Assembly: GCA_029252625.1 (NCBI GenBank)
Contig: JAQXBA010000173.1
Location: 22,149 to 86,148, forward strand
Direction: 5' to 3'
DNA from: Opitutia bacterium
GTDB taxonomy: Bacteria; Verrucomicrobiota; Verrucomicrobiia; Opitutales; Coraliomargaritaceae
DNA: 64,000 nt
In this document: piece after piece, positions 56,001-64,000 of the stretch
How the letters are laid out: each line of letters opens with the position of its first letter
Numbering within the stretch: position 1 is the stretch's first letter
Position numbers and translations under genes: made by a program
Notes under the pieces: generated by a model
What the model saw: only the letters and a program-made list of their open reading frames with translations
Told to the model about the DNA's origin: nothing
The model's database searches: none

Positions 56001-56516
56001 GAGGTCACGGTAGTAGTCCAGATTCGTGCGTGGCTGCGGCAATTGAATTGCGCCTACCACAGGCGCGGTGACATGCATCTCGCGCCACACCAAATCTTGC
56101 ATCGACAGCTCCGGAGTGATCCATGGCCCACCGGACCCCGACACCCCCGCCGAACTCGTCGAACCTAAGTGCAGCCCTAGCCGTTCACTTTCTTTGGCAG
56201 CATGCTCCACCGCATCTAGCCATGCTGGTGATAACATTGACACCTTCCCCTCTTCAGCAGCATTGCCACCGATATAGAAAATCTGCGCACCTTTGAGGCC
56301 GATCTCTTTCATCGCCTCAAGGTCTTTAGTGATACCATATTGAGTGACGTTATCATCCATCCAGTGCCACCACGTGCGTGGACGAGAGTCATCAGCTGGC
56401 GCAACAAATCCTGCATAGAGCGAGGCCTCTGCGACATCTACAGTCGAGCGATCCGCTCTTACAGACAACGAACTCATGAGACCAGCCGCCCCGATTATAA
56501 ATGCAATTTTATTCAT
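53022..56516 (-). CDS. GH106-family alpha-L-rhamnosidase, exported
   Basis: This large enzyme (1164 residues) removes terminal alpha-L-rhamnose. A signal peptide (MNKIAFIIGAAGLMSSLSVRA) is followed by the GH106 opening PADDSRPRTWWHWMDDNVTQ and the long catalytic domain, including CVTIDSWEAGCQTWT near residue 480; a galactose-binding-like beta domain ends the protein (from about residue 1000). ATG at 56516 is chosen because an AGTAGG ribosome site lies six bases before it. An upstream ATG (56522) is nearly as good. It is directly upstream of the sulfatase, suggesting a sulfated rhamnose substrate. Confidence 0.92.
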   Translation of the reverse strand: MNKIAFIIGAAGLMSSLSVRADRSTVDVAEASLYAGFVAPADDSRPRTWWHWMDDNVTQYGITKDLEAMKEIGLKGAQIFYIGGNAAEEGKVSMLSPAWLDAVEHAAKESERLGLHLGSTSSAGVSGSGGPWITPELSMQDLVWREMHVTAPVVGAIQLPQPRTNLDYYRDLAVLAFPSLASDVRTLASLQPKITSNLSGVDWLPAIDGDPDTFVSLPPKAPAGHGAIEVVFEFDAPVQVSSLVLELFEQCSNRSVTLSISEDGEAWRHIASASCRRGHVPAGREELVEGFHPRETRYAKVKFTGSHSREATKLYGLNFQPVRLRSIHAKAGRQSARPDLSNPSNQTIPTEDQIGLNTIVDLTEHLLPNGQLNYQLPAGNWTILRFGHTAKGNHVGPASGAAAGLEVDKLSVAAIEHNFNEGTLGHLVERLGALTGSAFNCVTIDSWEAGCQTWTKEFDQQFEARRGYWDRKWLITTTGRIVGDLDMTERFLWDYRRTIADLLVDGYFGTLKRLCNERGILLEGEAPGTGIPTIADGIQSLGMMDIPQGEFWIGGAPHPDQPNWVGGNDNTKEPASAAHVYGKQIVSCEAFTSFGHHDGWTQYPQTLKAIGDRQFCKGLNEMVFHRFAHQPDDRFPGQSLGQFGLNFDRTLTWWKPGRAWIDYLTRSQYMLRQGRFYADVCYYYGEDSPNSAYYYVPKQLDPRQMMRPILPEGYDYDVCDWTTFAKMTVEDGYVVLPSGMRYRYLVLPNGARYTPKALEKVAELVHAGATVIGDRPTRSPSMHDYPRADQKIQEIAATLWPLTDGAGERRVGQGRVIVGKTFETILQDDALLPDFQANSNAADSEICYIHRTLPSAEMYYVSNQKERTEELTLQFRVTGLVPEAWDPVTGEKVELLTFKDDGTTTTVALHMGPYDAQFIMFKQPARATHAVMELGKDGKAVRSVVQPAEAQSAQSASVRLAGPSGAELTVWEPGAYSVTFLNGATQQVTVTDFPAPETVQGSWSVVFPEGHGAPQGAIEFDALVSWTQRAEAGIQYFSGTASYRRSIQLDAARLQANRRVVLDLGAVSHLAEVFVNDQPLGVLWNAPFQVDITDAAKAGANTVEVRVTNVWKNRLIGDAKLPEAERTTWTAYPFYKNEPDAPLMKSGLLGPVRLLSSESVSIDL

Positions 56517-56600
56517 ATTCATCCTACTATTTTCCCGCGTTAGGGTTCCACCATTGATCGACTCGTTTCTTAAGTTCGAGCACCATCTTACCAAAATCAA

Positions 56601-56794
56601 ACCAGTTGAGTATCCCCTATTTACAGGATGCTCATCAACCGATCGATTGTAACACGATCAGAACACCTGTCCACCTCATGCGCTACCCCTATTTTTAGGA
56701 GTGACATGAAACATATTAATGATGCAGCAAATATTGATGACAGAAAAATAGAGAGGCGGTTAAAAGAAAGGCCCACTGTTGTAGTATTCTTCGC
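56601..56794 (-). promoter_or_regulatory. Gap before GH106 with repeated CCCCTATTT word
   Basis: This non-coding stretch upstream of the GH106 gene has TATCCCCTATTTACA at 56611-56625 and CTACCCCTATTTTTAG at 56683-56698, a direct repeat about 72 bases apart. A GATCG and CATCG-type short inverted pair flanks ATTGTAACA near 56641-56660. A promoter for GH106 and the sulfatase is probable, but no clear -10/-35 pair was found. Confidence 0.4.
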
Positions 56795-59614
56795 TTACTG
56801 CGTGCTGAATGTATAACTGCCAGGCGCAAGTTGATACAGGGATCGACCAGATTCGATGCGCAGGAACTTTACGTTTTTATTTTCGCTCACGGCTTTTTCG
56901 GATTCTTTGATCGCGTCCGCGTTGGTAGCGGGAATGTACACGGTGCCGGTGGTGTTTGGTGGCACGCTAACGTTCCAGCGGAAGATTTCGCCATCGAGTT
57001 TCCAATCGCTGACCACCTCGCCGTATGGCGACTGATACGTTGCCTTGGCATATGTGAGGTCACCCAGCGGGTGCGGTTTGAAGATAATATGTTTGAAACC
57101 TGGATTCGCTGGGTCGGGACGCAAACCGGCTAAAATCTCGAATAGCCAGGCGTTAATGTTGCCGCCGAGAAAGAGCAGTCCCTGACTATTCATGCCGGGG
57201 CCGGCCGTATCAGAGTTCCACTTTTCCCAGACACTAGTCGCGCCTTTGGAGATCATGTAGCCCCAACTTGGGAAGGTCTTCTTTTGTAGCATCTGTAACG
57301 CCAAATCATTGCGGCCAACCTTATCCAGCGCCTGAAAAACCCACTGCATGCCCACCATTCCCGACGAGGGGTGACCATCTGACCTCTTTACGATGCTGTC
57401 GACAAAGTTCTGTATCACGCGCTCGCGAAGCTCCTCGGGAACTAGGTCGAACATAATCGGCAGCGCATAGCTGGTCTGAGCCCCTGTTGCATAGACTGCA
57501 GTTTTGCGATCAAAATACTTCTTGTGGAACGCCGCTTTCGTGCGCTCCCCGAGTTCTCGGTAGTGTCGAACGTCATCGGGGCGATTTAGCTTAGCCGCCG
57601 TTTTTTGCATGAGCTTGCAATGGTGATAGAAGTAAGCGGTCTCGATGAACGGGACCGGCGTAGACTTACCCTTGCCAATATTTACGCTAACCTCCTGCCA
57701 GTCGCCCCAGTCTCCTTTGGGATAAATTCCATCCTGATCGAGACGTTTCTTTTCGAGAAAATCCATCCACTTGTGAGCGACATCGTAGCTTTCCAGGATC
57801 ACACTGTCGTCACCATACTGGTTATGAAGAATCTCTGGAATGAGAGTAATCCCACTCGGCCAAATGTGCCCATGTGGGTAAAACTTCCAGAAGGTCGGCG
57901 ACACCGCCGGCAACATGCCGTTATGCAACTGATCAACGCGGATATCTTCAATCCACTTGCGAAAGAATGGATAGATGTTCCAGCTGTAGCTGTAACTGAG
58001 CACATTCTGGTTCTGGTCGCCGGTCCACCCCTGCCGTTCATCACGATCCGGATCCATGGGAACGCTGCGCAGATACATCCGCTGCGTCCAGCGGTTGTTG
58101 CTGTAAATCTGGTTGATCAGCGAGTCGGAACAGGAAAATGTCCCCGATTCCGGCAGATCCATGCTGAGCACCTGCCCGACAAAATTATCTACGGTAGGCA
58201 CGCCCGGCCAGCCGCGCACCCAGACCCGCCGGAACCCTTGTCCCTTAAAGCGCGGCGCCCAGATTTCCTCTCCATCTCCTTTCAACACATAGGTATCGGT
58301 GCACGTTGCTTCACGATTATCTCGTACTCGGAGCGATCCTTCATCGTTCAAGCTGTAGGCACTGGTCAGATGGATCCTGGTGCCTGCCGGCCCCCGCACC
58401 TGGATGCGTACGTTGCCATAAAAAGACTGCCCCATATCGACCATATATCCGCCGCTCACCGGCTTCACCGAAACGGGCTTGATCTCTTCCACCACACGCA
58501 TCGGCTCGATCATCTGGGCCTGCATACGGCCACCAGGCGCGGACATCAAATCCACAGGCTGCCAGGCGGATGCGTCAAAGCCAGGTGTCGCCCAACCCGG
58601 CATTTCCATGTGGGCATGGTAACATTCCCCGTCATACTCATTGTTCAGCCGGATCGGCCCCTGATCTGTAACCTGCCAGGAAGCATCACTCAGAAGCTTT
58701 TCCTGTGTACCATCCGTATATTCAATATGCATCTGGAACAGCAGACGCGGGGTGCCCCCGAGATAATAGTGCGCCGGTGTGACACGACGCGGCGACCAAA
58801 AACGGCCGTTGCCGAGAATAACACCCAGGGCATTGGTTCCCTGCTGAAGGTGGCTTGTCAGGTCATGGGTGACATAAAGGATCCGTTTGTCATAAAGCGT
58901 TAGTCCCGGCTGCATGCATTCGTCTTCCACTTCAAGCCCATTTAGAAGCAATTCATAGAACCCCAGACCGCTGACATAGGCAGTGGCACGCTTTACTTTT
59001 TTGCGAATTTCAAACTCACGACGCACATACCGCGCTGGCAACATACACTCCTTGATTTCCGCAGAGATGTATTTGTGCCACTCTTCTTTACTCGTATCCC
59101 TGGCCGATTTCGTTTTTCGCTCTCCATAGCGAGCGTCTGCATGCTTGCTGTTCGGATGCGAATCCAAACCAATCCACTGCGCCTCCCATTCATCAGACTT
59201 GAGTAGTCCCATCGACCAACGAGCGGGCTCGCTCCAGTCGGATGGCTCATTGTCGCTATTCCAAACCTGCACCTTCCAAAAACAAGGCATCGTCGACTGC
59301 AAGGGTTTTCCGGCGTAATAAATGATGTGCGACTGATCCGATTCCACCTCACCGCTATCCCACAGATCGCCCACGTTTTTTTGCAACTGATCCCGCGAGC
59401 TCGCCACGAGAATCCGATACGCGCGCTGATGCTCTGCGGGTTCGTCGGTCTTCAATTTCCAGCTCAAACGCGGAGTGGTTAAATCGATCCCCTCTGGATT
59501 GGTTAAATATTCGCAGCGCAGCGCAACGGGCGAAAGTGGGGCTGCGGATAAATGAATGCAAGCACACAAGAGCATGCCACTCGCTATACATAATTTGAAT
59601 AATAAGTTTTTCAT
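56795..59614 (-). CDS. GH78-family alpha-L-rhamnosidase, exported
   Basis: The 939-residue enzyme has a signal peptide (MKNLLFKLCIASGMLLCACI), the beta-rich N-terminal rhamnosidase domains (RCEYLTNPEGIDLTTPRLSWKL) and the (alpha/alpha)6 catalytic domain with the general acid region DRDERQGWTGDQNQN and WEKWNSDTAGPGMNS near the end. This is a different family from the neighbouring GH106 enzyme, and the two often act on different linkages. A gap of about 280 bases separates its stop from the GH106 start. The frame extends upstream to 59647, but the signal peptide supports 59614. Confidence 0.93.
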   Translation of the reverse strand: MKNLLFKLCIASGMLLCACIHLSAAPLSPVALRCEYLTNPEGIDLTTPRLSWKLKTDEPAEHQRAYRILVASSRDQLQKNVGDLWDSGEVESDQSHIIYYAGKPLQSTMPCFWKVQVWNSDNEPSDWSEPARWSMGLLKSDEWEAQWIGLDSHPNSKHADARYGERKTKSARDTSKEEWHKYISAEIKECMLPARYVRREFEIRKKVKRATAYVSGLGFYELLLNGLEVEDECMQPGLTLYDKRILYVTHDLTSHLQQGTNALGVILGNGRFWSPRRVTPAHYYLGGTPRLLFQMHIEYTDGTQEKLLSDASWQVTDQGPIRLNNEYDGECYHAHMEMPGWATPGFDASAWQPVDLMSAPGGRMQAQMIEPMRVVEEIKPVSVKPVSGGYMVDMGQSFYGNVRIQVRGPAGTRIHLTSAYSLNDEGSLRVRDNREATCTDTYVLKGDGEEIWAPRFKGQGFRRVWVRGWPGVPTVDNFVGQVLSMDLPESGTFSCSDSLINQIYSNNRWTQRMYLRSVPMDPDRDERQGWTGDQNQNVLSYSYSWNIYPFFRKWIEDIRVDQLHNGMLPAVSPTFWKFYPHGHIWPSGITLIPEILHNQYGDDSVILESYDVAHKWMDFLEKKRLDQDGIYPKGDWGDWQEVSVNIGKGKSTPVPFIETAYFYHHCKLMQKTAAKLNRPDDVRHYRELGERTKAAFHKKYFDRKTAVYATGAQTSYALPIMFDLVPEELRERVIQNFVDSIVKRSDGHPSSGMVGMQWVFQALDKVGRNDLALQMLQKKTFPSWGYMISKGATSVWEKWNSDTAGPGMNSQGLLFLGGNINAWLFEILAGLRPDPANPGFKHIIFKPHPLGDLTYAKATYQSPYGEVVSDWKLDGEIFRWNVSVPPNTTGTVYIPATNADAIKESEKAVSENKNVKFLRIESGRSLYQLAPGSYTFSTQ

Positions 59615-59701
59615 CTGTTTTCTGATGGGGTTCGTGGGTGCTATCAATTGTTATGAATTCGGTGTTTCCGTACTGACAGATTCATCATTTTATTTCCATT
59701 T

Positions 59702-61804
59702 TTAATGCGCGTTCTTCAGCGTGATGTTTTTGATCCCTTCCAGCTCAACTTCTGCGAACTGATAGAGTCCGTCGCCTTGGTTCGCGAGTAGCGTGAGCCG
59801 ATAAAAGGTGTAGGGCTGGGCGTTTTCGAAGGGGAATGTTTTTTTATGGAATCGAGCCGGAAAAATGAGCTGGTTTTCGCGGTGGTCCAACAGCGTCCAT
59901 TGCGTGCCATTCACAGAGCCTTCCCATTTCCATTCTTTCGGGTCGCGGTTCGGCACGTCGTTGGCCGAGGTGAACGAGTAGGCCGTGACTACGCGCGGCG
60001 CGGCAAGTTGCACTTGCCACTGCAACGGACACCCGTGATGCTCATAGCACCATTTTGTGTTTAGGTCGCCATCCACAGATTTTTCGATGCGTTGAGCAGG
60101 CAGATCGTTCCATGGCTTATGCCCGCTCGGGCAGGTCAGGATAGGTTGATCGTTACCTTGGGTCTCTGAGGGCGTAGCGCCCTCAGGCCAACGCCCACTC
60201 ACCGCGTTCACCCAGTGCCGCGCGATGAGCTCATGGCCCTGCGGCAGCGGGTGAATCCCGTCCCACATCCAGTAGGCTGGCGCGGCGGACTGCGCCGCAG
60301 CATCGAAAAGGCCCTGCGTTTTAATGTGTACCGCGTCGAACTCCTTGGCCAGCTTGGCCACAATCGGCCGTAATTGGTCTGTTGCGGAGCGACGCGCATT
60401 CCACGCCTGCTCCTGTTTCAATCCGCCTGATTGTAGAACAAACGGATCCAAAAGGATAATTTTCAGGTCCGGGTTCGCTTTAAGGCTGGCGGAGAGAATA
60501 GCGCGGTAGTCGGTTTCAAATGCGTGCGGAGTTACTTTTTTGACGACATCATTGGTGCCGATTAAAACAGTCAATACGTCGGGCCGCATATCAATGGCAT
60601 CTTTTTGCCAACGCGCTTTAAGCTGCGCAACCGTATTGCCGCTAATCCCGCGGTTATAGAAATCCAATTCTGCCTCGGGCAGGTCCATGCCCAACCGGCC
60701 AGCGACCATAAACACAAAGCTGTGACCGAGGTAGTGATTGCGATCGCGCTCGTTACGGCCCCGTTTCATGTCGGTAATGGAGTCGCCAATGAACAGCAGG
60801 CGGGCTCCTTTTTTGAAGGCGGGCAGCAGTTCATTAGTGGCACTGATATCAAATCGGGCGGGCTCCTTTTCAAGCGCGGGTCCGGTCAGCGTTTGGATCA
60901 AATAACGCGTCGCCTCATATTGTCGGTGGCCGTTGAATTCAGCATAACGCACCTCACAAAATAGTCCCAGTTGCTGGCATCGCTTCTGGAGATGGAAGCC
61001 AAATTGAGGGCTGTGGGCGCCGAGGTCGGCTTTAAGGTTTTGGTCGTAATAGATCGCGACCGGCGGATCGTCCGAGTTTACGTGAGCATAGGGTGAATAG
61101 GCTTTGATCCACGGCAACAGTTCATCGCGCGATTCCAAAAAAGCTTGGTTATTCACGTTGAAGGCATGGCCCCCGTATGTAATTCGGGTCAGCCACTCCT
61201 GCATCTGCTGTGGATCCAGCGAGGTCTGCGGAACCCGCACGCCCGCGCAGAACAGGCGGGTCGATTCACGTGCGACGGGGTCACCGCTTGCGGGATCCGC
61301 CATGTCGTCGTGATACGCCAGCCATAGCGAGGAGCATCCGCCGGCCGAGGCACCCGTCGCGCCGATCCTTACTTTGTCGATATGCCACTCCGCTGCCTTG
61401 CTGCGCACAAATTGCAGCGCGCGGGCGGCATCGTTCAAGGGTGCTTTGACCGGTGGCATAATCCCCGCCGCCTTCGCCTGACTCACATAACGATAGTTAA
61501 TGCCAACCACCGAAATGCCCGCCTCCAGCAAGGCGTTCACATCCACGCAACCGCGGATAATCTCCTTGCTACCGGTCTGCCAGGAGCCCCCGTGGATATA
61601 GAAAACCAACGGCGCAGGATGAGCGGTCGACGCCGCCGGTGCCTTCCAGAAATCGAGCACCTGCCGCTCATGTGAACCGTATGGAACATTGGACAGTGTT
61701 GGCTGGGGCACCGAGTCGGGATAGACTGGTGTCGCTGCGTGAACGCCCCCAATCACTAGGCAGGCGATCGCCGTTATCATTGCTGTTTTCAATTTCGTTT
61801 TCAT
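59702..61804 (-). CDS. Exported two-domain esterase (alpha/beta hydrolase plus SGNH hydrolase) with discoidin-like domain
   Basis: The 700-residue protein has a signal peptide, then an alpha/beta hydrolase with HGGSW (H71), GASAGG (S153) and a late histidine in NGHRQYE, typical of carboxylesterases. A second SGNH/GDSL domain follows with GDSIT (340-344), GTND (416-419) and DGIHP (D515, H518). A discoidin-type (F5/8C) binding domain closes it (about 560-690). Both catalytic sites look complete, so it could remove two types of acyl group from one glycan. Its ATG follows AAAGAGA. It is downstream of the DUF5703 gene by 29 bases. Confidence 0.9.
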   Translation of the reverse strand: MKTKLKTAMITAIACLVIGGVHAATPVYPDSVPQPTLSNVPYGSHERQVLDFWKAPAASTAHPAPLVFYIHGGSWQTGSKEIIRGCVDVNALLEAGISVVGINYRYVSQAKAAGIMPPVKAPLNDAARALQFVRSKAAEWHIDKVRIGATGASAGGCSSLWLAYHDDMADPASGDPVARESTRLFCAGVRVPQTSLDPQQMQEWLTRITYGGHAFNVNNQAFLESRDELLPWIKAYSPYAHVNSDDPPVAIYYDQNLKADLGAHSPQFGFHLQKRCQQLGLFCEVRYAEFNGHRQYEATRYLIQTLTGPALEKEPARFDISATNELLPAFKKGARLLFIGDSITDMKRGRNERDRNHYLGHSFVFMVAGRLGMDLPEAELDFYNRGISGNTVAQLKARWQKDAIDMRPDVLTVLIGTNDVVKKVTPHAFETDYRAILSASLKANPDLKIILLDPFVLQSGGLKQEQAWNARRSATDQLRPIVAKLAKEFDAVHIKTQGLFDAAAQSAAPAYWMWDGIHPLPQGHELIARHWVNAVSGRWPEGATPSETQGNDQPILTCPSGHKPWNDLPAQRIEKSVDGDLNTKWCYEHHGCPLQWQVQLAAPRVVTAYSFTSANDVPNRDPKEWKWEGSVNGTQWTLLDHRENQLIFPARFHKKTFPFENAQPYTFYRLTLLANQGDGLYQFAEVELEGIKNITLKNAH

Positions 61805-61833
61805 TCTCTTTGCCCTTGTTAAGTTCGTATTTA

Positions 61834-64000
61834 TTACGGACGTTTGACATCCGAAGCCATCACCACGTCCTTGGTGCGCGATTTCGGTGAGACTTTCAAG
61901 TCAATCACTTCCCCATTGACGACCCGTCCTTCAATCACCGTCTGGTAAGGCGCGTGTAGTTTGAAGGTCGCGTTCCAGTCACTCGGCCAAGCCGGTTGCA
62001 GAAAGATCTGTTTGCCATTCGTTTGCAGGAGCATCGATTGGAAGGCTTTCATCAAAATACCACCATGGTCTTGGTCTGGAATCCAGTCAAAATTCGGTCC
62101 CCAGAAAGCCGGGAAGCGCGAGCCCTTGTGCTTGTTTTTTGCACGCGCCACCAAGTTGTTCCGAGCCTCGTCGGCAAGCCCGAGATAAGCCATGAAAATT
62201 TCATCCTGACGCCAACCAGCATTACCGCGGGCGACCCGATGATGCAGGGTGCGGCGAGCCATTTCCGCATTGCTTTTCTCGAACGATGCCAGACGGAAGG
62301 GAAACACACAGTACAACTCTGGAACTTCTCCATTCATAGAGACATCGAATGCTTCAGCCGGTGCAAAGATCGTCTCTCCTTTGAACTCACGCGTCGGAAG
62401 CGGCGGTATTTTTGACTGCACCTGCGCCCAGTATTTTCGCAATTCGGGACTGCTCAGTCGTTCGGGTAAGCCAAGCAAGCGATCCGTCACCGCACGCATG
62501 CCCGACACGGGATCCATTGGGTTGGTGCATTCCCACCATGTTTCCAGGGCCTGAGCGGGATGCATCACCAGTGTTCCATCCGCATCTGTTTTGTAGTGCT
62601 CCACAAAGAATTTCAGGACTTCCGTGGCAAAAGGGAGGGTCGTTTCTTTCAGGAATGCCTCGTCGAGCGTATGCTCGTAGCGATCCAGCATCATGAAACT
62701 CATTTCGAGTCCAGATACCCACTCCCACTTGTGATAGCGGTTGTCTTGTAGTTTATCTTCGCGCTCCTCGAAGGGCTTCTCGCCGTAGGTCTCGGCAAAC
62801 ATTTCGCCCCAGAAATAAATGCATTCGGGCACATAAATTCCCCCGTGTCCCGTGTGGCGTTGCGTCCGATATTTGTGATAGTCGAATAGATCCTGACAGT
62901 ACATTTTGTAGAGCGGATCGGTCATTTCCGCGTCACCCGAAGTCAGCATACTAATATAGGGCAGACGTGTGTTTTGCCACCAGTAACCCGGCCCCCAGCG
63001 ACGGTAATCCGGACCGCGACTCTTGCCGTTTTCAATCCCTTCCACAGTGAAGATCGAACCGTTAAATTTAATGGGGTACGCCCCTCTTCCGGCGCAGGCA
63101 TTGATGTAGCGCTGCAACGCGTACCCGCGACTGACCACGAATGCATCCTCCCCCTGCGCGCCCTCGGCTTCTGCGTGAATCCAGCTGCGGTTCCAAAACG
63201 CGTTCCACCACGACTCATGCGCGGTGCGACGCTTTGCGAATGGAATCGATTCGGTCTTCGCGATGACTTGGTCCAGTGCGGCCAGCCATTCGGTTTCTGT
63301 CGCGGGGTGTTCGGTGTGCACATACACATCAAAGCGATGGCGCTTCGATGTGGGTGAGAGCAGGTGCGTGTCGTCGATCGCCTTCGCATTTCCTGCCTGA
63401 ATCACCGCGCCAAATGTCCGATGGAGTAGCGGATCGTCTCGTTTAAAGTCGGCCATCCCCTGAATCTTAGCATGCATCGCGGGCCCCACTGATTTGATGT
63501 TGCGATGGTACCACCCCACTCGGCCTTCCTTGTTTCGGAGCACAGTGTCTGGCTCCATCACTGTGGGGCCAAGTTTGTCCCATTCCTCTCCAGGGCGTGG
63601 GCGAAATAGATGCACGTCGCTACATTCCCAACTACTGGGAATCGATACCTGCTCCGTACGCCATAGCTCAACCGACGCGGTCGCTTCTGTGGCATTTGGT
63701 CCGCTGAACTCGGCATGAACCACGGGATGGTTTGCATCGACCCACAGGCGAATATCGGTCTCGCCGCAGCGGGCTGTCAACGAGCCATCGATCAGGCTGA
63801 GCGTCTGCAGAAACTCATCGCTCGACGGCGCGGGCTTCAACGAGATACGAACTCGGCCCACCTTTAATAAGCGCCCGTTATCACCCCACGAATCGGTTCT
63901 GGAAATATAGAACACCAAGTCGCCGTTCGGTTCAATCCACGCATTTAGACCAGTTGAGCCATTACCCAGCGGCATCGACCCATTTTGATCTGCGCTCGGG
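61834..64000 (-). CDS. DUF5703 glycosidase-like protein, 5' end missing
   Basis: At least 721 residues of this protein are visible; the frame runs off the window edge at 64000. The part near the edge (PSADQNGSMPLGNG, then GLNAWIEPNGDLVFYISRTDSWGDNGRLLKVGRV) matches the start of DUF5703 proteins. A later (alpha/alpha)6-type region, with WGPGYWWQNTRLPYI and AFWGPNFDWIPDQDHGG, resembles glycosidases such as GH95 and GH65. Activity is not known. The ATG at 63975 is internal, because the frame continues upstream with conserved sequence. It is the first visible gene of the glycan block. Confidence 0.85.
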   Translation of the reverse strand, partial: PSADQNGSMPLGNGSTGLNAWIEPNGDLVFYISRTDSWGDNGRLLKVGRVRISLKPAPSSDEFLQTLSLIDGSLTARCGETDIRLWVDANHPVVHAEFSGPNATEATASVELWRTEQVSIPSSWECSDVHLFRPRPGEEWDKLGPTVMEPDTVLRNKEGRVGWYHRNIKSVGPAMHAKIQGMADFKRDDPLLHRTFGAVIQAGNAKAIDDTHLLSPTSKRHRFDVYVHTEHPATETEWLAALDQVIAKTESIPFAKRRTAHESWWNAFWNRSWIHAEAEGAQGEDAFVVSRGYALQRYINACAGRGAYPIKFNGSIFTVEGIENGKSRGPDYRRWGPGYWWQNTRLPYISMLTSGDAEMTDPLYKMYCQDLFDYHKYRTQRHTGHGGIYVPECIYFWGEMFAETYGEKPFEEREDKLQDNRYHKWEWVSGLEMSFMMLDRYEHTLDEAFLKETTLPFATEVLKFFVEHYKTDADGTLVMHPAQALETWWECTNPMDPVSGMRAVTDRLLGLPERLSSPELRKYWAQVQSKIPPLPTREFKGETIFAPAEAFDVSMNGEVPELYCVFPFRLASFEKSNAEMARRTLHHRVARGNAGWRQDEIFMAYLGLADEARNNLVARAKNKHKGSRFPAFWGPNFDWIPDQDHGGILMKAFQSMLLQTNGKQIFLQPAWPSDWNATFKLHAPYQTVIEGRVVNGEVIDLKVSPKSRTKDVVMASDVKRP

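Noticed and set aside
57605..58903. A 432-codon plus-strand frame inside the GH78 gene
   Set aside because: It is antisense to conserved rhamnosidase motifs and its peptide is rich in His, Arg and Pro, as is typical of shadow frames.

Overview
The window looks like chromosomal DNA of a marine Verrucomicrobiota bacterium, most likely of the Opitutales/Puniceicoccales type. This is inferred from protein content only: DUF1080, Gfo/Idh/MocA, DUF5703, GH78, GH106 and sulfatase proteins with signal peptides, a fused LptC/LptA protein, both RNase HII and RNase HIII, and Ni superoxide dismutase beside KatG. No rRNA, CRISPR array, insertion sequence or phage block was seen. Coding density is high, and weak or absent Shine-Dalgarno sequences are common.

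Layout. 1-2110: the 3' part of pnp with its terminator, then tRNA-Gly(CCC) and tRNA-Tyr(GUA) on the minus strand. 2259-4037: a ClC chloride transporter. 4048-9955: a minus-strand cluster of a PAS-AraC regulator, an MFS symporter, a Tat-exported Gfo/Idh/MocA oxidoreductase, a second oxidoreductase and a double DUF1080 protein. It fits the recently recognised route in which sugars are oxidised to 3-keto-glycosides and then cleaved. 10047-13713: aroE, a prepilin peptidase and an unknown gene, then yggS. 13807-19114: a LysR regulator, a large M16 protease, an unknown gene and sodN. 19118-21222: a DtxR/MntR regulator divergent from a metal-efflux type permease. 21316-28546: fmt, a DEDDh exonuclease, an inositol-monophosphatase-family enzyme, a SulP transporter, a lipase-like hydrolase, an MFS transporter and rnhB. 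28539-31756: oxyR divergent from katG, with a clear OxyR operator between them. 31841-41737: rnhC, mutY, a U32 peptidase, an ArsC-like protein, hisS, an HU/IHF protein, a ClpX-like ATPase and ubiE. 41847-49879: an unknown gene, dnaA, hprK, lptB, the LptC/LptA fusion and aspS. 

50161-64000: tRNA-Asn(GUU), followed directly by a minus-strand polysaccharide-degradation block. In transcription order this is a DUF5703 glycosidase-like protein (cut by the window end), a two-domain esterase, a GH78 rhamnosidase, a GH106 rhamnosidase and a sulfatase. A stub that resembles the start of a sodium/solute symporter abuts the tRNA. The set is suited to a sulfated, acylated, rhamnose-containing glycan, and the broken stub at the tRNA suggests an island edge.

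The points most worth following are the OxyR operator (29434-29470), a Ni-SOD whose signal peptide cleavage would itself expose the metal-binding His1, the 3-keto-sugar cluster, the tRNA-Asn island junction, a ClpX-like ATPase without the zinc domain, and a repeat family that has entered coding sequence.
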